Assembly: GCF_003696345.1 (NCBI RefSeq)
Contig: NZ_RFLX01000014.1
Span: 62,001 to 126,000 of the forward strand
Direction: 5' to 3'
Source of the DNA: Teichococcus wenyumeiae
GTDB taxonomy: Bacteria > Pseudomonadota > Alphaproteobacteria > Acetobacterales > Acetobacteraceae
DNA length: 64,000 bases
Below are positions 44,216-53,010 of the stretch, in pieces. The notes under the pieces were generated by a model. The model had not been told where the DNA came from, ran no database searches, and was given only the letters and a program-made list of their open reading frames with translations. Both the position numbers and the translations under genes were made by a program. How positions within the stretch are numbered: position 1 is the first letter of the stretch; every line of letters begins with the position of its first letter.

Positions 44216-45182
44216 GGCTGAACCTTCCCTGATAGCGGCACATGCCGATTGGAGCGTCGATCCCGGCAAGCGATGGGTCAGCATCGCCTTCTGCCGGGAC
44301 GGCATCTGGCAGGCCGAGGCTCCCGCGCCGGTCGGCGACCCTAGCATATTGGTGCGCCGGCTGCTGGAACATGGCGCGCCGCTGCTGCTGGGGCTCGACC
44401 TGCCGCTGGGCCTGCCGCGCGCCTATGCCGCCGGGCGGGATGAAGCCGGCTTCCTGCCCTTCCTGCGCGGGCTGGCCGGGACGCCGGATTTCTTCCGTGT
44501 CGCCGCCGGGCTGGAGGAGGTCTCGGCCCAGCGCCCCTTCTACCCGGCGCGCGGCACCAAGGGCATGACGCGCGCGGCGCATGCGGCGGCGTTGGGCATG
44601 GCGGGCGCGGCGGGGCTTTCCCGCCTCTGCGACCTCGCCACCACCGAGCGCCCGGCCGGCGCGCCATTGTTCTGGACCCTCGGCGCTAACCAGACCGGCA
44701 AGGCCGCCATCAGCGCCTGGCGGGACTGGCTCTCCCCTGCCCTGGCCTTCGGCGCGCCCTACCGGCTCTGGCCCTTCGAGGGGCTGGTGCGGGATCTGCT
44801 GGCGCCGGGCGTGGCGGTGCTGGCGGAAACCTATCCGGCGGAGGCGATGCGGCATCTCGGCGTGAAGCTCGCCGGCAGCAAGCGGGCGCGGGAAGCGCGG
44901 CTCGCCGCCGCCCCTTCCCTGCACCTGGCCATGGCGCGCCTCGGCGTACGGCCCGGCGCGGCGCTGGAACGGGCGATGGAGCATGGCTTCGGCACGGATG
45001 CGGTGGCCGAGGACCGGTTCGACAGCCTGCTCGGGCTGCTCTGCGTCATCGGCGTGCTGTCAGGGGCGCGGCCGGATGTGGTGCCGGAAGACCCCTGGGT
45101 GCGGCATTGGGAAGGCTGGGTGCTGGGGCAGGCCGCGATCCCGGCCCACCCCGCGCCCATTCCCTACGCGGCGGGCTTGTAG
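44214..45182 (+). CDS. DUF429-like protein, predicted RNase H fold
   Basis: 322 residues. The pattern AHADWSVDPGKRWVSIA near the start, LLLGLDLPLGLPRAYA at about 55-72, AETYPAEAMRHLG at about 205 and EDRFDSLLGLLCVIGVL at about 263 fits the acidic-residue layout of DUF429-type predicted nucleases. I assign this by pattern only. Its start codon overlaps that of cytochrome b561 on the other strand. The 3' end overlaps the convergent ketopantoate reductase by 19 bases. Confidence 0.6.
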   Translation: MAEPSLIAAHADWSVDPGKRWVSIAFCRDGIWQAEAPAPVGDPSILVRRLLEHGAPLLLGLDLPLGLPRAYAAGRDEAGFLPFLRGLAGTPDFFRVAAGLEEVSAQRPFYPARGTKGMTRAAHAAALGMAGAAGLSRLCDLATTERPAGAPLFWTLGANQTGKAAISAWRDWLSPALAFGAPYRLWPFEGLVRDLLAPGVAVLAETYPAEAMRHLGVKLAGSKRAREARLAAAPSLHLAMARLGVRPGAALERAMEHGFGTDAVAEDRFDSLLGLLCVIGVLSGARPDVVPEDPWVRHWEGWVLGQAAIPAHPAPIPYAAGL

Positions 45183-46147
45183 AGCCCGGCCTCGGTCGCC
45201 TGCTGCACCGCCAGCGCCACGGCGAGGTCCAGCACCGGCGTCTCCACCCCCGCCATGCGGGCCATCTCCAGCGGCACGCGGAACATGGCGGCGACTTCCA
45301 TCGGCCGCCCCAGTTCCAGGTCCTGCAGGATCGAGGCCTTGTGGTTGGAACGGCTGATGGAAGCCACACGCTTCTCCGCGTCCAGGTTCACGTCATGGCC
45401 CAGCGCCCGGGCGATGGCGTTGCACTCCTGCAGGGCGCGCACCATGGCCGTGCGCACCACCGGGTCCCGCGCCGCGCCGCCGGAACCCATGCGGGAGAGG
45501 ATGGCGAAGGGCCCGAAGGCGAGGTTCATGGCCAGCTTGGTCCAGATCTCGCCACGGATGTCCTGCGTCACCTCGCCGCCCATGCCGCCCTTCTTCAAGA
45601 CTTCGGCGATGGCCTCGGCGCGCGGGCTGGCGCTGCCGTCGGGCTCGCCCAGCACCACGCGGTTGGTCGCGTTCTCCACGAAGATATGGCCGGGCTGCTT
45701 CACGGTGCAGGCGGAATAGACCACGCCGCCCAGCGTCCGCTCCACGCCCACCGCCTTGCGGATGGCCTCGCCGGGGTCGATCTCCGGCAGGCGGCGGCCA
45801 TCCAGCGCGCCGCCGTGGCGGTCGAAATACCACCAGGGGATGCCGTTCATGACGAAGGCGACGGTGGTCTCCGGCCCCAGCAGCGGGCCGATCGCCTCCG
45901 CGACGCTGGGCAGCGCCGGCGCCTTGACGGTGACGATCACCGCATCCTGCACGCCCAGCTCCTGCGGGCTGCCGACGCGGGGGTGGACCTTGTGCGTGCC
46001 GTCCTTGGCCTCGACGGTCAGGCCCTCGGCGGCCATGGCGTCACGATGCGCGCCGCGCGCCACCACCGAGACATCCGCCCCGCCCAGTGCCAGCCGCGTC
46101 GCCACATGGCCGCCGATGGCACCGGCGCCGAATACGCAGATTTTCAT
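45164..46147 (-). CDS. Ketopantoate reductase family protein
   Basis: 327 residues of the 2-dehydropantoate 2-reductase (PanE/ApbA) family: NADP-binding MKICVFGAGAIGGHVATRLA, VTVKAPALPSVAEAI, MNGIPWW, and the C-terminal helical domain with EIWTKLAMNLAFGPF holding the catalytic Lys and Asn. In the tctBA neighbourhood it may instead reduce a catabolic 2-oxoacid rather than make pantoate. It lies downstream of an M20 hydrolase on the same strand with a 14-base gap, so the two are probably one operon. Confidence 0.88.
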   Translation of the reverse strand: MKICVFGAGAIGGHVATRLALGGADVSVVARGAHRDAMAAEGLTVEAKDGTHKVHPRVGSPQELGVQDAVIVTVKAPALPSVAEAIGPLLGPETTVAFVMNGIPWWYFDRHGGALDGRRLPEIDPGEAIRKAVGVERTLGGVVYSACTVKQPGHIFVENATNRVVLGEPDGSASPRAEAIAEVLKKGGMGGEVTQDIRGEIWTKLAMNLAFGPFAILSRMGSGGAARDPVVRTAMVRALQECNAIARALGHDVNLDAEKRVASISRSNHKASILQDLELGRPMEVAAMFRVPLEMARMAGVETPVLDLAVALAVQQATEAGLYKPAA

Positions 46148-46161
46148 TCTATGTCCTGTTC

Positions 46162-47352
46162 TCAGCCCAGCAGTTGCAGCGCGACGCGCGACAGCGCCTC
46201 CACCCCCGCCGGAATGCAGCCCTCGTCAGGCTGGTACTTGGCGTTATGCAGCGCATCCTGCCGCCCTGGCGCGGAAGAGCCAATACGCAGCTGCAACGCC
46301 GGCACCCGCGTCGCGAAGGCCGAGAAATCCTCGGAACCCATGCTGGGCTCGCCTTCATCGACGAAGTCCATGCCGAACTGGTCCGCCAGCGCGACGAGCG
46401 CCGGTTCCAGCACGCGGTCGCTGTTGAGCAGCGGCGGCACCTTGCGCTGGTAGTCCATCTGCGCCTCGACCCGCATACCGACCGCGATGCCTTCCGCCAG
46501 GCGGCGCAGCGCGGCTTCGGCGGTATCGCGCGCCTCGGGATGCAGAGTGCGAACGGAACCCTTCAGGTGAACACGCTCAGGAATGATATTATAGGTTGTG
46601 CCGCCGGTGGATTGGCCGATGGTGACAACCGCCGGTTGCAGCGGCTTGATCTCGCGCGAAACCACCGTCTGCGCCTGGGTCACGAAATGCGCCGCCGCCA
46701 CGATGGGGTCCACCGCCGCATAGGGATGCGCCGCATGGCCGGACTTGCCGCGGATGATCAGGTCGAACTTATCCGCTGCCGCCAGGCAGGCGCCGCGCAC
46801 GTAGCCGAAGCGGCCGGTGGGCATGTCCGGGTGGTTGTGGAAGCCCAGGGCCATGTCCACGCCCTCCAGCGCGCCATCGGCGATCATGGCGTCCGCGCCT
46901 TCAAGCGTTTCCTCGGCGGGCTGGAAGACCAGGGCGACACGCCCGGCGAAATGCGGCGCCAGATCCTTCAGGACCGAAGCAACGCCCAGCAATGTAACGG
47001 TGTGGATGTCGTGCCCGCAGGCATGCATCTTGCCGTCCGTCTGGCTGGCGAAGGGCAGGCCGGTTTCCTCGTGGATCGGCAGGGCGTCCATGTCGGCGCG
47101 GATGGCCAGCGTCGGCCCGGGGCGGCCGCCCTCGATGAAGCCGAGCACGCCGGTGCGGCCGACCCCGGTGCGGTGCGCGATTCCCATGCGCTCCAGTTCC
47201 GCGGCCACGATTCCACTGGTACGCACCTCCTCGAAGGCCAGCTCAGGATGCGTGTGGATGTCGCGGCGGAGTTCCACCAGGCGCGGCGCCAGCGCCGCGG
47301 CGGCCTCGCGGATGCGGCGCGACGGGTCATTGATATGTGTAAAGTCGTTCAT
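46162..47352 (-). CDS. M20 family amidohydrolase (hippurate hydrolase-like)
   Basis: 396 residues. Metallopeptidase M20D features: RRDIHTHPEL at the start, RADMDALPI, MHACGHDIHT with metal ligands, FQPAEE, HNHPDMPTG, and the dimerisation domain with GKSGHAAHPYAAVDPI. Such enzymes hydrolyse N-acyl amino acids or carbamoyl-type amides. ATG 47352 is selected; the frame reaches an upstream TTG at 47385. It shares a divergent 353-base region with tctB, which suggests a common ligand or regulation. Confidence 0.92.
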   Translation of the reverse strand: MNDFTHINDPSRRIREAAAALAPRLVELRRDIHTHPELAFEEVRTSGIVAAELERMGIAHRTGVGRTGVLGFIEGGRPGPTLAIRADMDALPIHEETGLPFASQTDGKMHACGHDIHTVTLLGVASVLKDLAPHFAGRVALVFQPAEETLEGADAMIADGALEGVDMALGFHNHPDMPTGRFGYVRGACLAAADKFDLIIRGKSGHAAHPYAAVDPIVAAAHFVTQAQTVVSREIKPLQPAVVTIGQSTGGTTYNIIPERVHLKGSVRTLHPEARDTAEAALRRLAEGIAVGMRVEAQMDYQRKVPPLLNSDRVLEPALVALADQFGMDFVDEGEPSMGSEDFSAFATRVPALQLRIGSSAPGRQDALHNAKYQPDEGCIPAGVEALSRVALQLLG

Positions 47353-47705
47353 GTTCTTGCGATCCTGAGAGGAAGGTTCGAGCAAACTGCACCTGACGCA
47401 ACTTTCTTGCTACAACGAGCCGAATGAAGTTCTCTTCATCGTGAGCATGGTTATTGCCGTCGCCCGGCGATGATGACATAGGTGGCCTGCTTCGTACGAA
47501 TGGGGGAGGAGGAAGCCGGCGGGGGGCAAGAAAGCCCTGGATTTTGCCGTACACGGCGGGATTGTCATCCGCTTCGAATCGCGGCACTCCGCGCTGCGCA
47601 CAGGGCCAAGACTTGGCTCCGGCAACATCAACACTGACTCCCACTCGTCTTCTTCTAAGCGTTAAGGCGTGCCTGCCGCACGCGGAGGTTCAAGAAAGGA
47701 TCGGC
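47353..47705. other. 353-base intergenic region between the M20 gene and tctB
   Basis: This divergent region holds the promoters of both operons. It contains the inverted repeat ATGAAG (47424-47429) / CTTCAT (47434-47439) with a 4-base loop, and TTCTTGCTACAACGAG nearby, but I could not define -35/-10 pairs. AAAGGA at 47695-47700 is the tctB ribosome-binding site. No gene is supported inside it. Confidence 0.5.
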
Positions 47706-48302
47706 ATGAAGATCAACGCGAAAGACCTTGCCTCTGGCATCTTTCTGCTGGTGCTGGCGGGTCTCGGCCTTTGGCTGAACATGGACCACACGCTGGGCAA
47801 TGCCCGGCGCATGGGCCCTGGCTACATGCCGATGCTCGTGTTCTGGCTGGAACTCGGCCTAGGCGCCATTGTGTTTGTTACATCCTTCTTTGGCGGCACC
47901 GACCCGCTGGAGAAGTGGACCAAGATCGATTTCGTCACGCTGGCGCTGGCGATCGCCGCCGGCCTGCTGGGCTACCAGCTGCTGAGCACGGTGCCCGCGC
48001 TGTCCACCAACTGGTACGCCCTGGGCCTGTCCATCGTCATCGCGATGTTCATCCTGGCGATCAGCCCGGGCTGGCGGGTGCTGGCCACAGTGCTGGCCGG
48101 CATGTCCCTCTTCGGCGTGCTGCTCGATGCCGGCGGGCTGTTCCTCAGCATCGCCATCATGGTGGTCGTCGCGGCCTTCGCGGACAAGGAGCACCGTCCG
48201 CTGGGCGTTGCCGCCTGCGTCGTGTTCCTGATCGCGCTGTGCTGGTGGGTGTTCATCCACGAACTCGATATCCGCGTGAATATCTGGCCGACCTTCTTCT
48301 GA
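47706..48302 (+). CDS. tctB: Tripartite tricarboxylate transporter small subunit TctB
   Basis: 198 residues with about four to five transmembrane helices. It opens MKINAKDLASGIFLLVLAGLGLW and carries NARRMGPGYMPMLVFW, the signature region of TctB-like small permease subunits. It is followed 23 bases later by tctA. With a periplasmic Bug receptor it forms a secondary transporter for citrate-like acids or other organic acids. No receptor gene is adjacent. Confidence 0.9.
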   Translation: MKINAKDLASGIFLLVLAGLGLWLNMDHTLGNARRMGPGYMPMLVFWLELGLGAIVFVTSFFGGTDPLEKWTKIDFVTLALAIAAGLLGYQLLSTVPALSTNWYALGLSIVIAMFILAISPGWRVLATVLAGMSLFGVLLDAGGLFLSIAIMVVVAAFADKEHRPLGVAACVVFLIALCWWVFIHELDIRVNIWPTFF

Positions 48303-48325
48303 GCCGCCAAGGGTAGGGACGACCA

Positions 48326-49828
48326 ATGGATCTCCTCATTAGTAACCTCGCGCACGGCTTCGGCGTCGCGATGAGCTTCGACAACCTGCTCTTCGCCCTG
48401 CTGGGCGCGCTGATCGGTACCGCGATCGGCGTGCTGCCGGGCATCGGACCGGTTGCCACTATTTCGCTGCTGCTGCCCATCACCTTCGGCCAGCCGGCCA
48501 CCACCGCCATCATCATGCTCGCCGGCATCTATTACGGCGCGCAGTACGGCGGCTCGACCACGGCCATCCTGCTGAACCTTCCAGGCGAGGTCTCCTCCGT
48601 CGTCACGACGCTGGAAGGCTACAAGATGGCGCGCAACGGCCGTGCGGGCGCGGCGCTGACCATCTCGGCGGTCGGCTCCTTCATCGCCGGCTCCGTCGCC
48701 ACACTGCTGGTCGCGGCCTCCGGCCCGCTGCTGACGGAAGTGGCGCTGAGCTTCGGCCCGGCCGACTACTTCTCCCTCATGCTGCTCGGCCTGATCATCT
48801 CGGCCGTTCTGGCGCAGGGCTCGGTGCTGAAGTCGGTGGCCATGGTGGTCCTCGGCGTCGCGCTCGGCCTGGTGGGCACGGACGTGCAGACCGGCCAGCA
48901 GCGCTTCACCTTCGGGGTGCCGGAACTGTCGGACGGCCTGGACTTCGCGGCCATGGCCATGGGCGTCTTCGGCATCTCCGAGATCATCCTGAACCTGGAG
49001 CGCCCGGAAGTCCGCAGCGTGCTGACCGCCAAGGTCGGCAGCCTTTTCCTGACCAGGGAAGAGGTCAAGCGCTCCATCCCGTCGGTTGTCCGCGGCACGA
49101 TCATCGGTTCCGTGCTGGGCATCCTGCCGGGCGGCGGCGCCTCCCTCGCCTCCTTCGGCTCCTATATGATGGAGCGGAAGATGTCGAAGGGCCGGGCCCA
49201 GTTCGGCAACGGCGCCATCGAGGGCGTGGCCGGTCCGGAAGCCGCCAACAACGCGGCGGCGCAGACCTCCTTCATCCCGCTGCTGACGCTGGGCATCCCC
49301 TCCAACGCCGTCATGGCGCTGATGGTGGGCGCGCTGATCATCCAGGGCATCCAGCCCGGCCCGCGCATGGTGGAAAGCCAGCCCGACCTGTTCTGGGGCC
49401 TGATCTGCTCCATGTGGATCGGCAACGTCATGCTGCTGGTCATCAATCTGCCGATGATCGGCATGTGGGTGAAGCTCCTGCAGGTTCCCTACAAGTACAT
49501 GTACCCGGCGATCCTGACCTTCTGTGCGATCGGCGTGTATTCCATTAACAACAACGTGTTCGACGTCTATGCCACCGTCTTCTTCGGCATCCTCGGCTAT
49601 GTGTTCAACAAGCTGAAGATGGAGCCGGCGCCCCTTCTGGTGGGCTTCGTGCTGGGCCCGATGATGGAGGAACACCTCCGCCGCGCCATGCTGCTCTCCC
49701 GCGGCAGCGTGTCGGTGTTCATCGAGCGCCCAATCAGCGCCGTGCTGCTGGTCATCTGTGCCCTGGCCCTGGGCCTGATGCTGCTGCCCGGCCTGCGCAA
49801 GAAGAAGGAAGAGGCGATGGCCGGCTGA
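48326..49828 (+). CDS. tctA: Tripartite tricarboxylate transporter large permease TctA
   Basis: 500 residues with about 11-12 transmembrane helices. Family motifs are GTAIGVLPGIGPVATISLLL near the start, YYGAQYGGSTTAILLNLPGE, GLVGTDVQTGQQRFTFG, and GILPGGGASLASFGSY with ALMVGALIIQGIQPGP. The protein transports the receptor-bound solute using an ion gradient. It ends the two-gene unit, with a terminator downstream. Confidence 0.95.
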   Translation: MDLLISNLAHGFGVAMSFDNLLFALLGALIGTAIGVLPGIGPVATISLLLPITFGQPATTAIIMLAGIYYGAQYGGSTTAILLNLPGEVSSVVTTLEGYKMARNGRAGAALTISAVGSFIAGSVATLLVAASGPLLTEVALSFGPADYFSLMLLGLIISAVLAQGSVLKSVAMVVLGVALGLVGTDVQTGQQRFTFGVPELSDGLDFAAMAMGVFGISEIILNLERPEVRSVLTAKVGSLFLTREEVKRSIPSVVRGTIIGSVLGILPGGGASLASFGSYMMERKMSKGRAQFGNGAIEGVAGPEAANNAAAQTSFIPLLTLGIPSNAVMALMVGALIIQGIQPGPRMVESQPDLFWGLICSMWIGNVMLLVINLPMIGMWVKLLQVPYKYMYPAILTFCAIGVYSINNNVFDVYATVFFGILGYVFNKLKMEPAPLLVGFVLGPMMEEHLRRAMLLSRGSVSVFIERPISAVLLVICALALGLMLLPGLRKKKEEAMAG

Positions 49829-49867
49829 CGCCGCCCACCCGCCCTGACCATCCGGCACCTGCCGGCG

Positions 49868-49904
49868 AGCCGCCCCGGACATCTGTTCGGGGCGGCTTTT
49901 CTTT
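49868..49904 (+). terminator. Rho-independent terminator after tctA
   Basis: A 10-bp stem (49868-49877 with 49888-49897), a 10-base loop and TTTTCTTT follow the tctA stop by 39 bases. Confidence 0.88.
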
Positions 49905-49961
49905 GTGGCCCTCGCTCCTTATGCTCCATCGTCGCGTCTCAGATAGGATCAGACGAACAAG

Positions 49962-51398
49962 ATGGTCGAAGCCAACTCCCAGCGGATCGTGCCGGTCGTG
50001 CTATCTGGCGGCACCGGCAGCCGGCTGTGGCCGTTGTCCCGGGAAGGATATCCGAAGCAGTTCTGGCCCCTGGTTTCAGTGGACACGACCATGCTGCAGG
50101 ACACCGTGGCCCGCGCCATGGGCAGCGGGTTCAGTGCCCCCATCATCGTCTGCAACCAGGCCCACCGCTTCATGGTGGCCGAGCAATTGCAGGCGGCAGG
50201 GGTCGCCAAGCCGACCATCGTGCTGGAGCCTGTGGCCCGCAACAGCGCCCCGGCCATCGCCGCCGCCGCCCTGATCGCGCATGAGCAGGACCCGGGCGCC
50301 GTGCTCTGGCTGATGGCGGCCGATGCCGCCATCTCGGACACCGCCGCCCTCTCCGCCGCGTTGGACCGCGCCGCCGCCGCCGCCCGCGCCGGGCGGATCG
50401 TGGCCTTCGGCATGCAGCCCACCTCGCCCGAGACCGGCTACGGCTATATCGAGACCGGCGAGCCGCTGGAGGGGCTGGACGGCGTCTTCAGCATCGCCCG
50501 CTTCGTCGAGAAGCCGGATGTGGCCACGGCCGAGGGCTTCCTGACCGGCGGCAGGCATCTCTGGAACTCCGGCATGTTCGTCGCCACCGCCGCGACCCTG
50601 CTGGCGGAGCTGGAGCGGCTGGCCCCGTCGCTGCTGGCGGCCGTGCGCAGCGCCGTCGGCGAGGCCACGCGGGACCTCGACTTCATCCGCCTGGCCGCCG
50701 AGCCCTTCGAGCGCGCGCCGGACATTTCCATCGACTATGCCGTGATGGAGAAGACCGCCCATGCCGCCGTGGTGCCGGCCTCCATCGGCTGGTCCGACGT
50801 GGGCTCCTGGAGCGCGCTGTGGGAGGTCTCGGACCGGGACGCGCAGGGCAATGCCACCGTCGGCCCGGTCGAGCTGCTGGATGCCAAGAACTGCTACGTG
50901 CGTAGCGAAGGCATCCTGACCGCCGTGGTGGGCCTGGAGGACGTGGTGACCGTGGTCACCGACGACGCCGTGCTGGTGATGCACCGCGACCGTTCCCAGG
51001 ACGTCAAGACGCTGCTGAGCCAGCTCAAGAAGGCCAAGCACAAGGAAGCCACGGAACACCGCCGTGCCTATCGCCCCTGGGGCCATTATGAAGGGCTGAT
51101 CCAGGGCGACCGCTTCCAGGTGAAGAAGATCTCGGTCAAGCCGGGCCAGAAGCTGTCGCTGCAGAAGCACTTCCACCGCGCCGAGCACTGGGTGGTGGTG
51201 AACGGCACCGCCATCGTCGAGCGCGATGCCGAGCGCATCCTGCTGCGGGAGAACGAATCGGTCTATCTGCCCCTGGGCTGCGTCCACCGGATGGAGAACC
51301 CCGGCATGATCCCGCTGACGCTGATCGAGGTGCAGTCGGGCTCCTATCTCGGCGAGGACGACATCGTCCGATTCGAGGATACCTACGGCCGGGCCTGA
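49962..51398 (+). CDS. manC: Mannose-1-phosphate guanylyltransferase / mannose-6-phosphate isomerase
   Basis: 478 residues, bifunctional type II enzyme. The N-terminal nucleotidyltransferase opens with VVLSGGTGSRLWPLSREGYP and has FVEKPD and NSGMFV. The C-terminal cupin isomerase (from about residue 360) has RPWGHYEGL, VKPGQKLSLQKHFHRAEHWV and the VYLPLGCVHRMENPG segment. It makes GDP-mannose for exopolysaccharide or lipopolysaccharide. It stands alone; no phosphomannomutase or glycosyltransferase cluster surrounds it. Confidence 0.95.
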   Translation: MVEANSQRIVPVVLSGGTGSRLWPLSREGYPKQFWPLVSVDTTMLQDTVARAMGSGFSAPIIVCNQAHRFMVAEQLQAAGVAKPTIVLEPVARNSAPAIAAAALIAHEQDPGAVLWLMAADAAISDTAALSAALDRAAAAARAGRIVAFGMQPTSPETGYGYIETGEPLEGLDGVFSIARFVEKPDVATAEGFLTGGRHLWNSGMFVATAATLLAELERLAPSLLAAVRSAVGEATRDLDFIRLAAEPFERAPDISIDYAVMEKTAHAAVVPASIGWSDVGSWSALWEVSDRDAQGNATVGPVELLDAKNCYVRSEGILTAVVGLEDVVTVVTDDAVLVMHRDRSQDVKTLLSQLKKAKHKEATEHRRAYRPWGHYEGLIQGDRFQVKKISVKPGQKLSLQKHFHRAEHWVVVNGTAIVERDAERILLRENESVYLPLGCVHRMENPGMIPLTLIEVQSGSYLGEDDIVRFEDTYGRA

Positions 51399-51503
51399 GC
51401 GCCCAGCCTGAGCGGGGCTGTCGCATTCGTGACGGCGGCCCCGCCTGCTTCCCCCTGCCCTTCCGGCGTGGCGATGCTAAGGCGCGGCCGGAGGAGCATT
51501 TCC

Positions 51504-52109
51504 ATGAACCAACGATTCCGCATCACCACCCTGGCCGTGGCGGCGATGCTGGCCGCCGGCACCGCCCGGGCCGACGAGATTTCCGAAGGGCTGGACCGCG
51601 CCCGGCAGCTCTATGGCCAGGGCGACGTCTCCGGCGCCCTGACCGAGACCAATTTCGCGCTGAACGCCCTGCACCAGAAGCGCAACGCGCTCTATGCCGC
51701 CCTCTTCCCGGCCGCGCCCGCGGGCTGGACGCTGGAGGACAGCAGCGACGATGGCGCCGGCAGCGCCCTGGCGGCGCAGATGCTGGGCGGCGGCGTGCTG
51801 GTGGAGCGCACCTATACCCGCAGCGATGACAGCAGCATCAAGGCCACCGTGCTTGTGGACAGCCCGATGATCCAGGCGCTGGCCTCCATGGTCAACAACC
51901 CGGCCATGCTCGGCAAAGGCGCCAAGCGGGTGCGGATCGGCGGCGACAATGCCGTGCTGCAACGCGATGAGGAGAGTGCCGAGCTGACGCTGGCACGGGG
52001 CAATGTCGCCATCAAGCTGGAAGGCAGCGGCATCAAGGACCCCGAGGTCCTGACCCAGCTCATGACCCGCTTCGATCTGGCGAAGCTGGCGCGCCCGCAG
52101 GGGAAGTAG
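51504..52109 (+). CDS. Secreted hypothetical protein, 201 aa
   Basis: Signal peptide (MNQRFRITTLAVAAMLAAGTARA), then a helical mature part: EISEGLDRARQLYGQGDVSGALTETNFALNAL resembles a single TPR-like pair. A second half (DGAGSALAAQMLGGGVLVERTYTRSDDSSIKATVLVDSP) is a beta-rich domain, with LAGGG-type glycine turns. A GAGGAG site precedes ATG 51504. The 3' end overlaps gluQRS by 50 bases. Unknown function. Confidence 0.75.
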   Translation: MNQRFRITTLAVAAMLAAGTARADEISEGLDRARQLYGQGDVSGALTETNFALNALHQKRNALYAALFPAAPAGWTLEDSSDDGAGSALAAQMLGGGVLVERTYTRSDDSSIKATVLVDSPMIQALASMVNNPAMLGKGAKRVRIGGDNAVLQRDEESAELTLARGNVAIKLEGSGIKDPEVLTQLMTRFDLAKLARPQGK

Positions 52110-52956
52110 CCCCGCCCATCGCCAGGGCCCGCACCGCCGCCGGGCTCTGCCCCGCCTCGCGCAGCGCAGCCAGGGTGGGCGCGTTGTCACGCTTGGACAG
52201 GCGCTTGCCATCCGGCCCCAGCAGCAGCGGATGGTGGCGGTAGCGCGGCGCCGGCCAGCCCAGCAGCGCCTGCAACAGCCGGTGCAGGTCGGTGGCGGGC
52301 AGCAGGTCCTCGGCGCGCGTTACCAGCGTCACGCCTTGCAGCGCGTCGTCATGCGTGACGCAGAGGTGGTAGGAGGCCGGGATATCCTTGCGGGCCAGCA
52401 CCACATCGCCGAAGCGGGCGGGGTCGCAGCGCAGCCGGCCCCGGCCGGCTTCCTCGAAGAACAATGGCGCATCCAGCCGGGCCAGCGCCGCCGCCATGTC
52501 CAGCCGCAGGGCATAAGGCTCGCCAGCCGCGATGCGCGCGGCGCGGTCGCGCGGCGACAGGCGGCGGCAGGTGCCGGGGTAGAGCAGCCCATCCGGCCCA
52601 TGCGGCGCGTGGCCGATGGCCGCCACCTCCCGCGCGATATCGGCGCGGGTGCAGAAGCAGGGATTGAGCAGGCCCATCCCCTCCAGCCGGTCCAGCACCG
52701 CGCGGTAATCCGGCAGGTGGCGGGACTGGATGCGGGGCTCCCCGTCCCAGTCCAGGCCCAGCCAGCGCAGGTCCTCCAGGATGCCCTGGGTGAATTCGGG
52801 GCGGCAGCGGACGGGGTCGATATCCTCGATGCGCAGCAGGAAGCGCCCGCCGGCCTCCCGCGCCGCCTGCCAGCCGAGCAGCGCGGAATGGGCATGCCCC
52901 AGGTGCAGCCGGCCCGTGGGGCTGGGGGCGAAGCGGGTGACGATGGTTGCGGCCAT
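52060..52956 (-). CDS. gluQRS: Glutamyl-Q tRNA(Asp) synthetase
   Basis: 298 residues, a truncated glutamyl-tRNA synthetase paralogue without the anticodon-binding domain. It charges glutamate onto queuosine at the wobble position of tRNA-Asp. It shows TRFAPSPTGRLHLGHAHSAL (HIGH region), a Zn site formed by CFCTR and YPGTCR, the KMSKS-like KRLSKRD, and LLQALLGWPAPRYRHHPLLL. Length fits GluQRS. The C-terminal 17 codons overlap the convergent neighbour. Confidence 0.93.
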   Translation of the reverse strand: MAATIVTRFAPSPTGRLHLGHAHSALLGWQAAREAGGRFLLRIEDIDPVRCRPEFTQGILEDLRWLGLDWDGEPRIQSRHLPDYRAVLDRLEGMGLLNPCFCTRADIAREVAAIGHAPHGPDGLLYPGTCRRLSPRDRAARIAAGEPYALRLDMAAALARLDAPLFFEEAGRGRLRCDPARFGDVVLARKDIPASYHLCVTHDDALQGVTLVTRAEDLLPATDLHRLLQALLGWPAPRYRHHPLLLGPDGKRLSKRDNAPTLAALREAGQSPAAVRALAMGGATSPAGAPASPDRSGS

Positions 52957-53010
52957 GCCCGATCGCGCGTAGCGGAGAGCCCCGCACCACAGCAAGAGGA
53001 TCGGCACCGG

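Noticed and set aside
47327-47644. Minus-strand frame of 105 codons in the gap before tctB
   Set aside because: It overlaps the start of the M20 gene, has no family-like features, and would remove the divergent promoter region.
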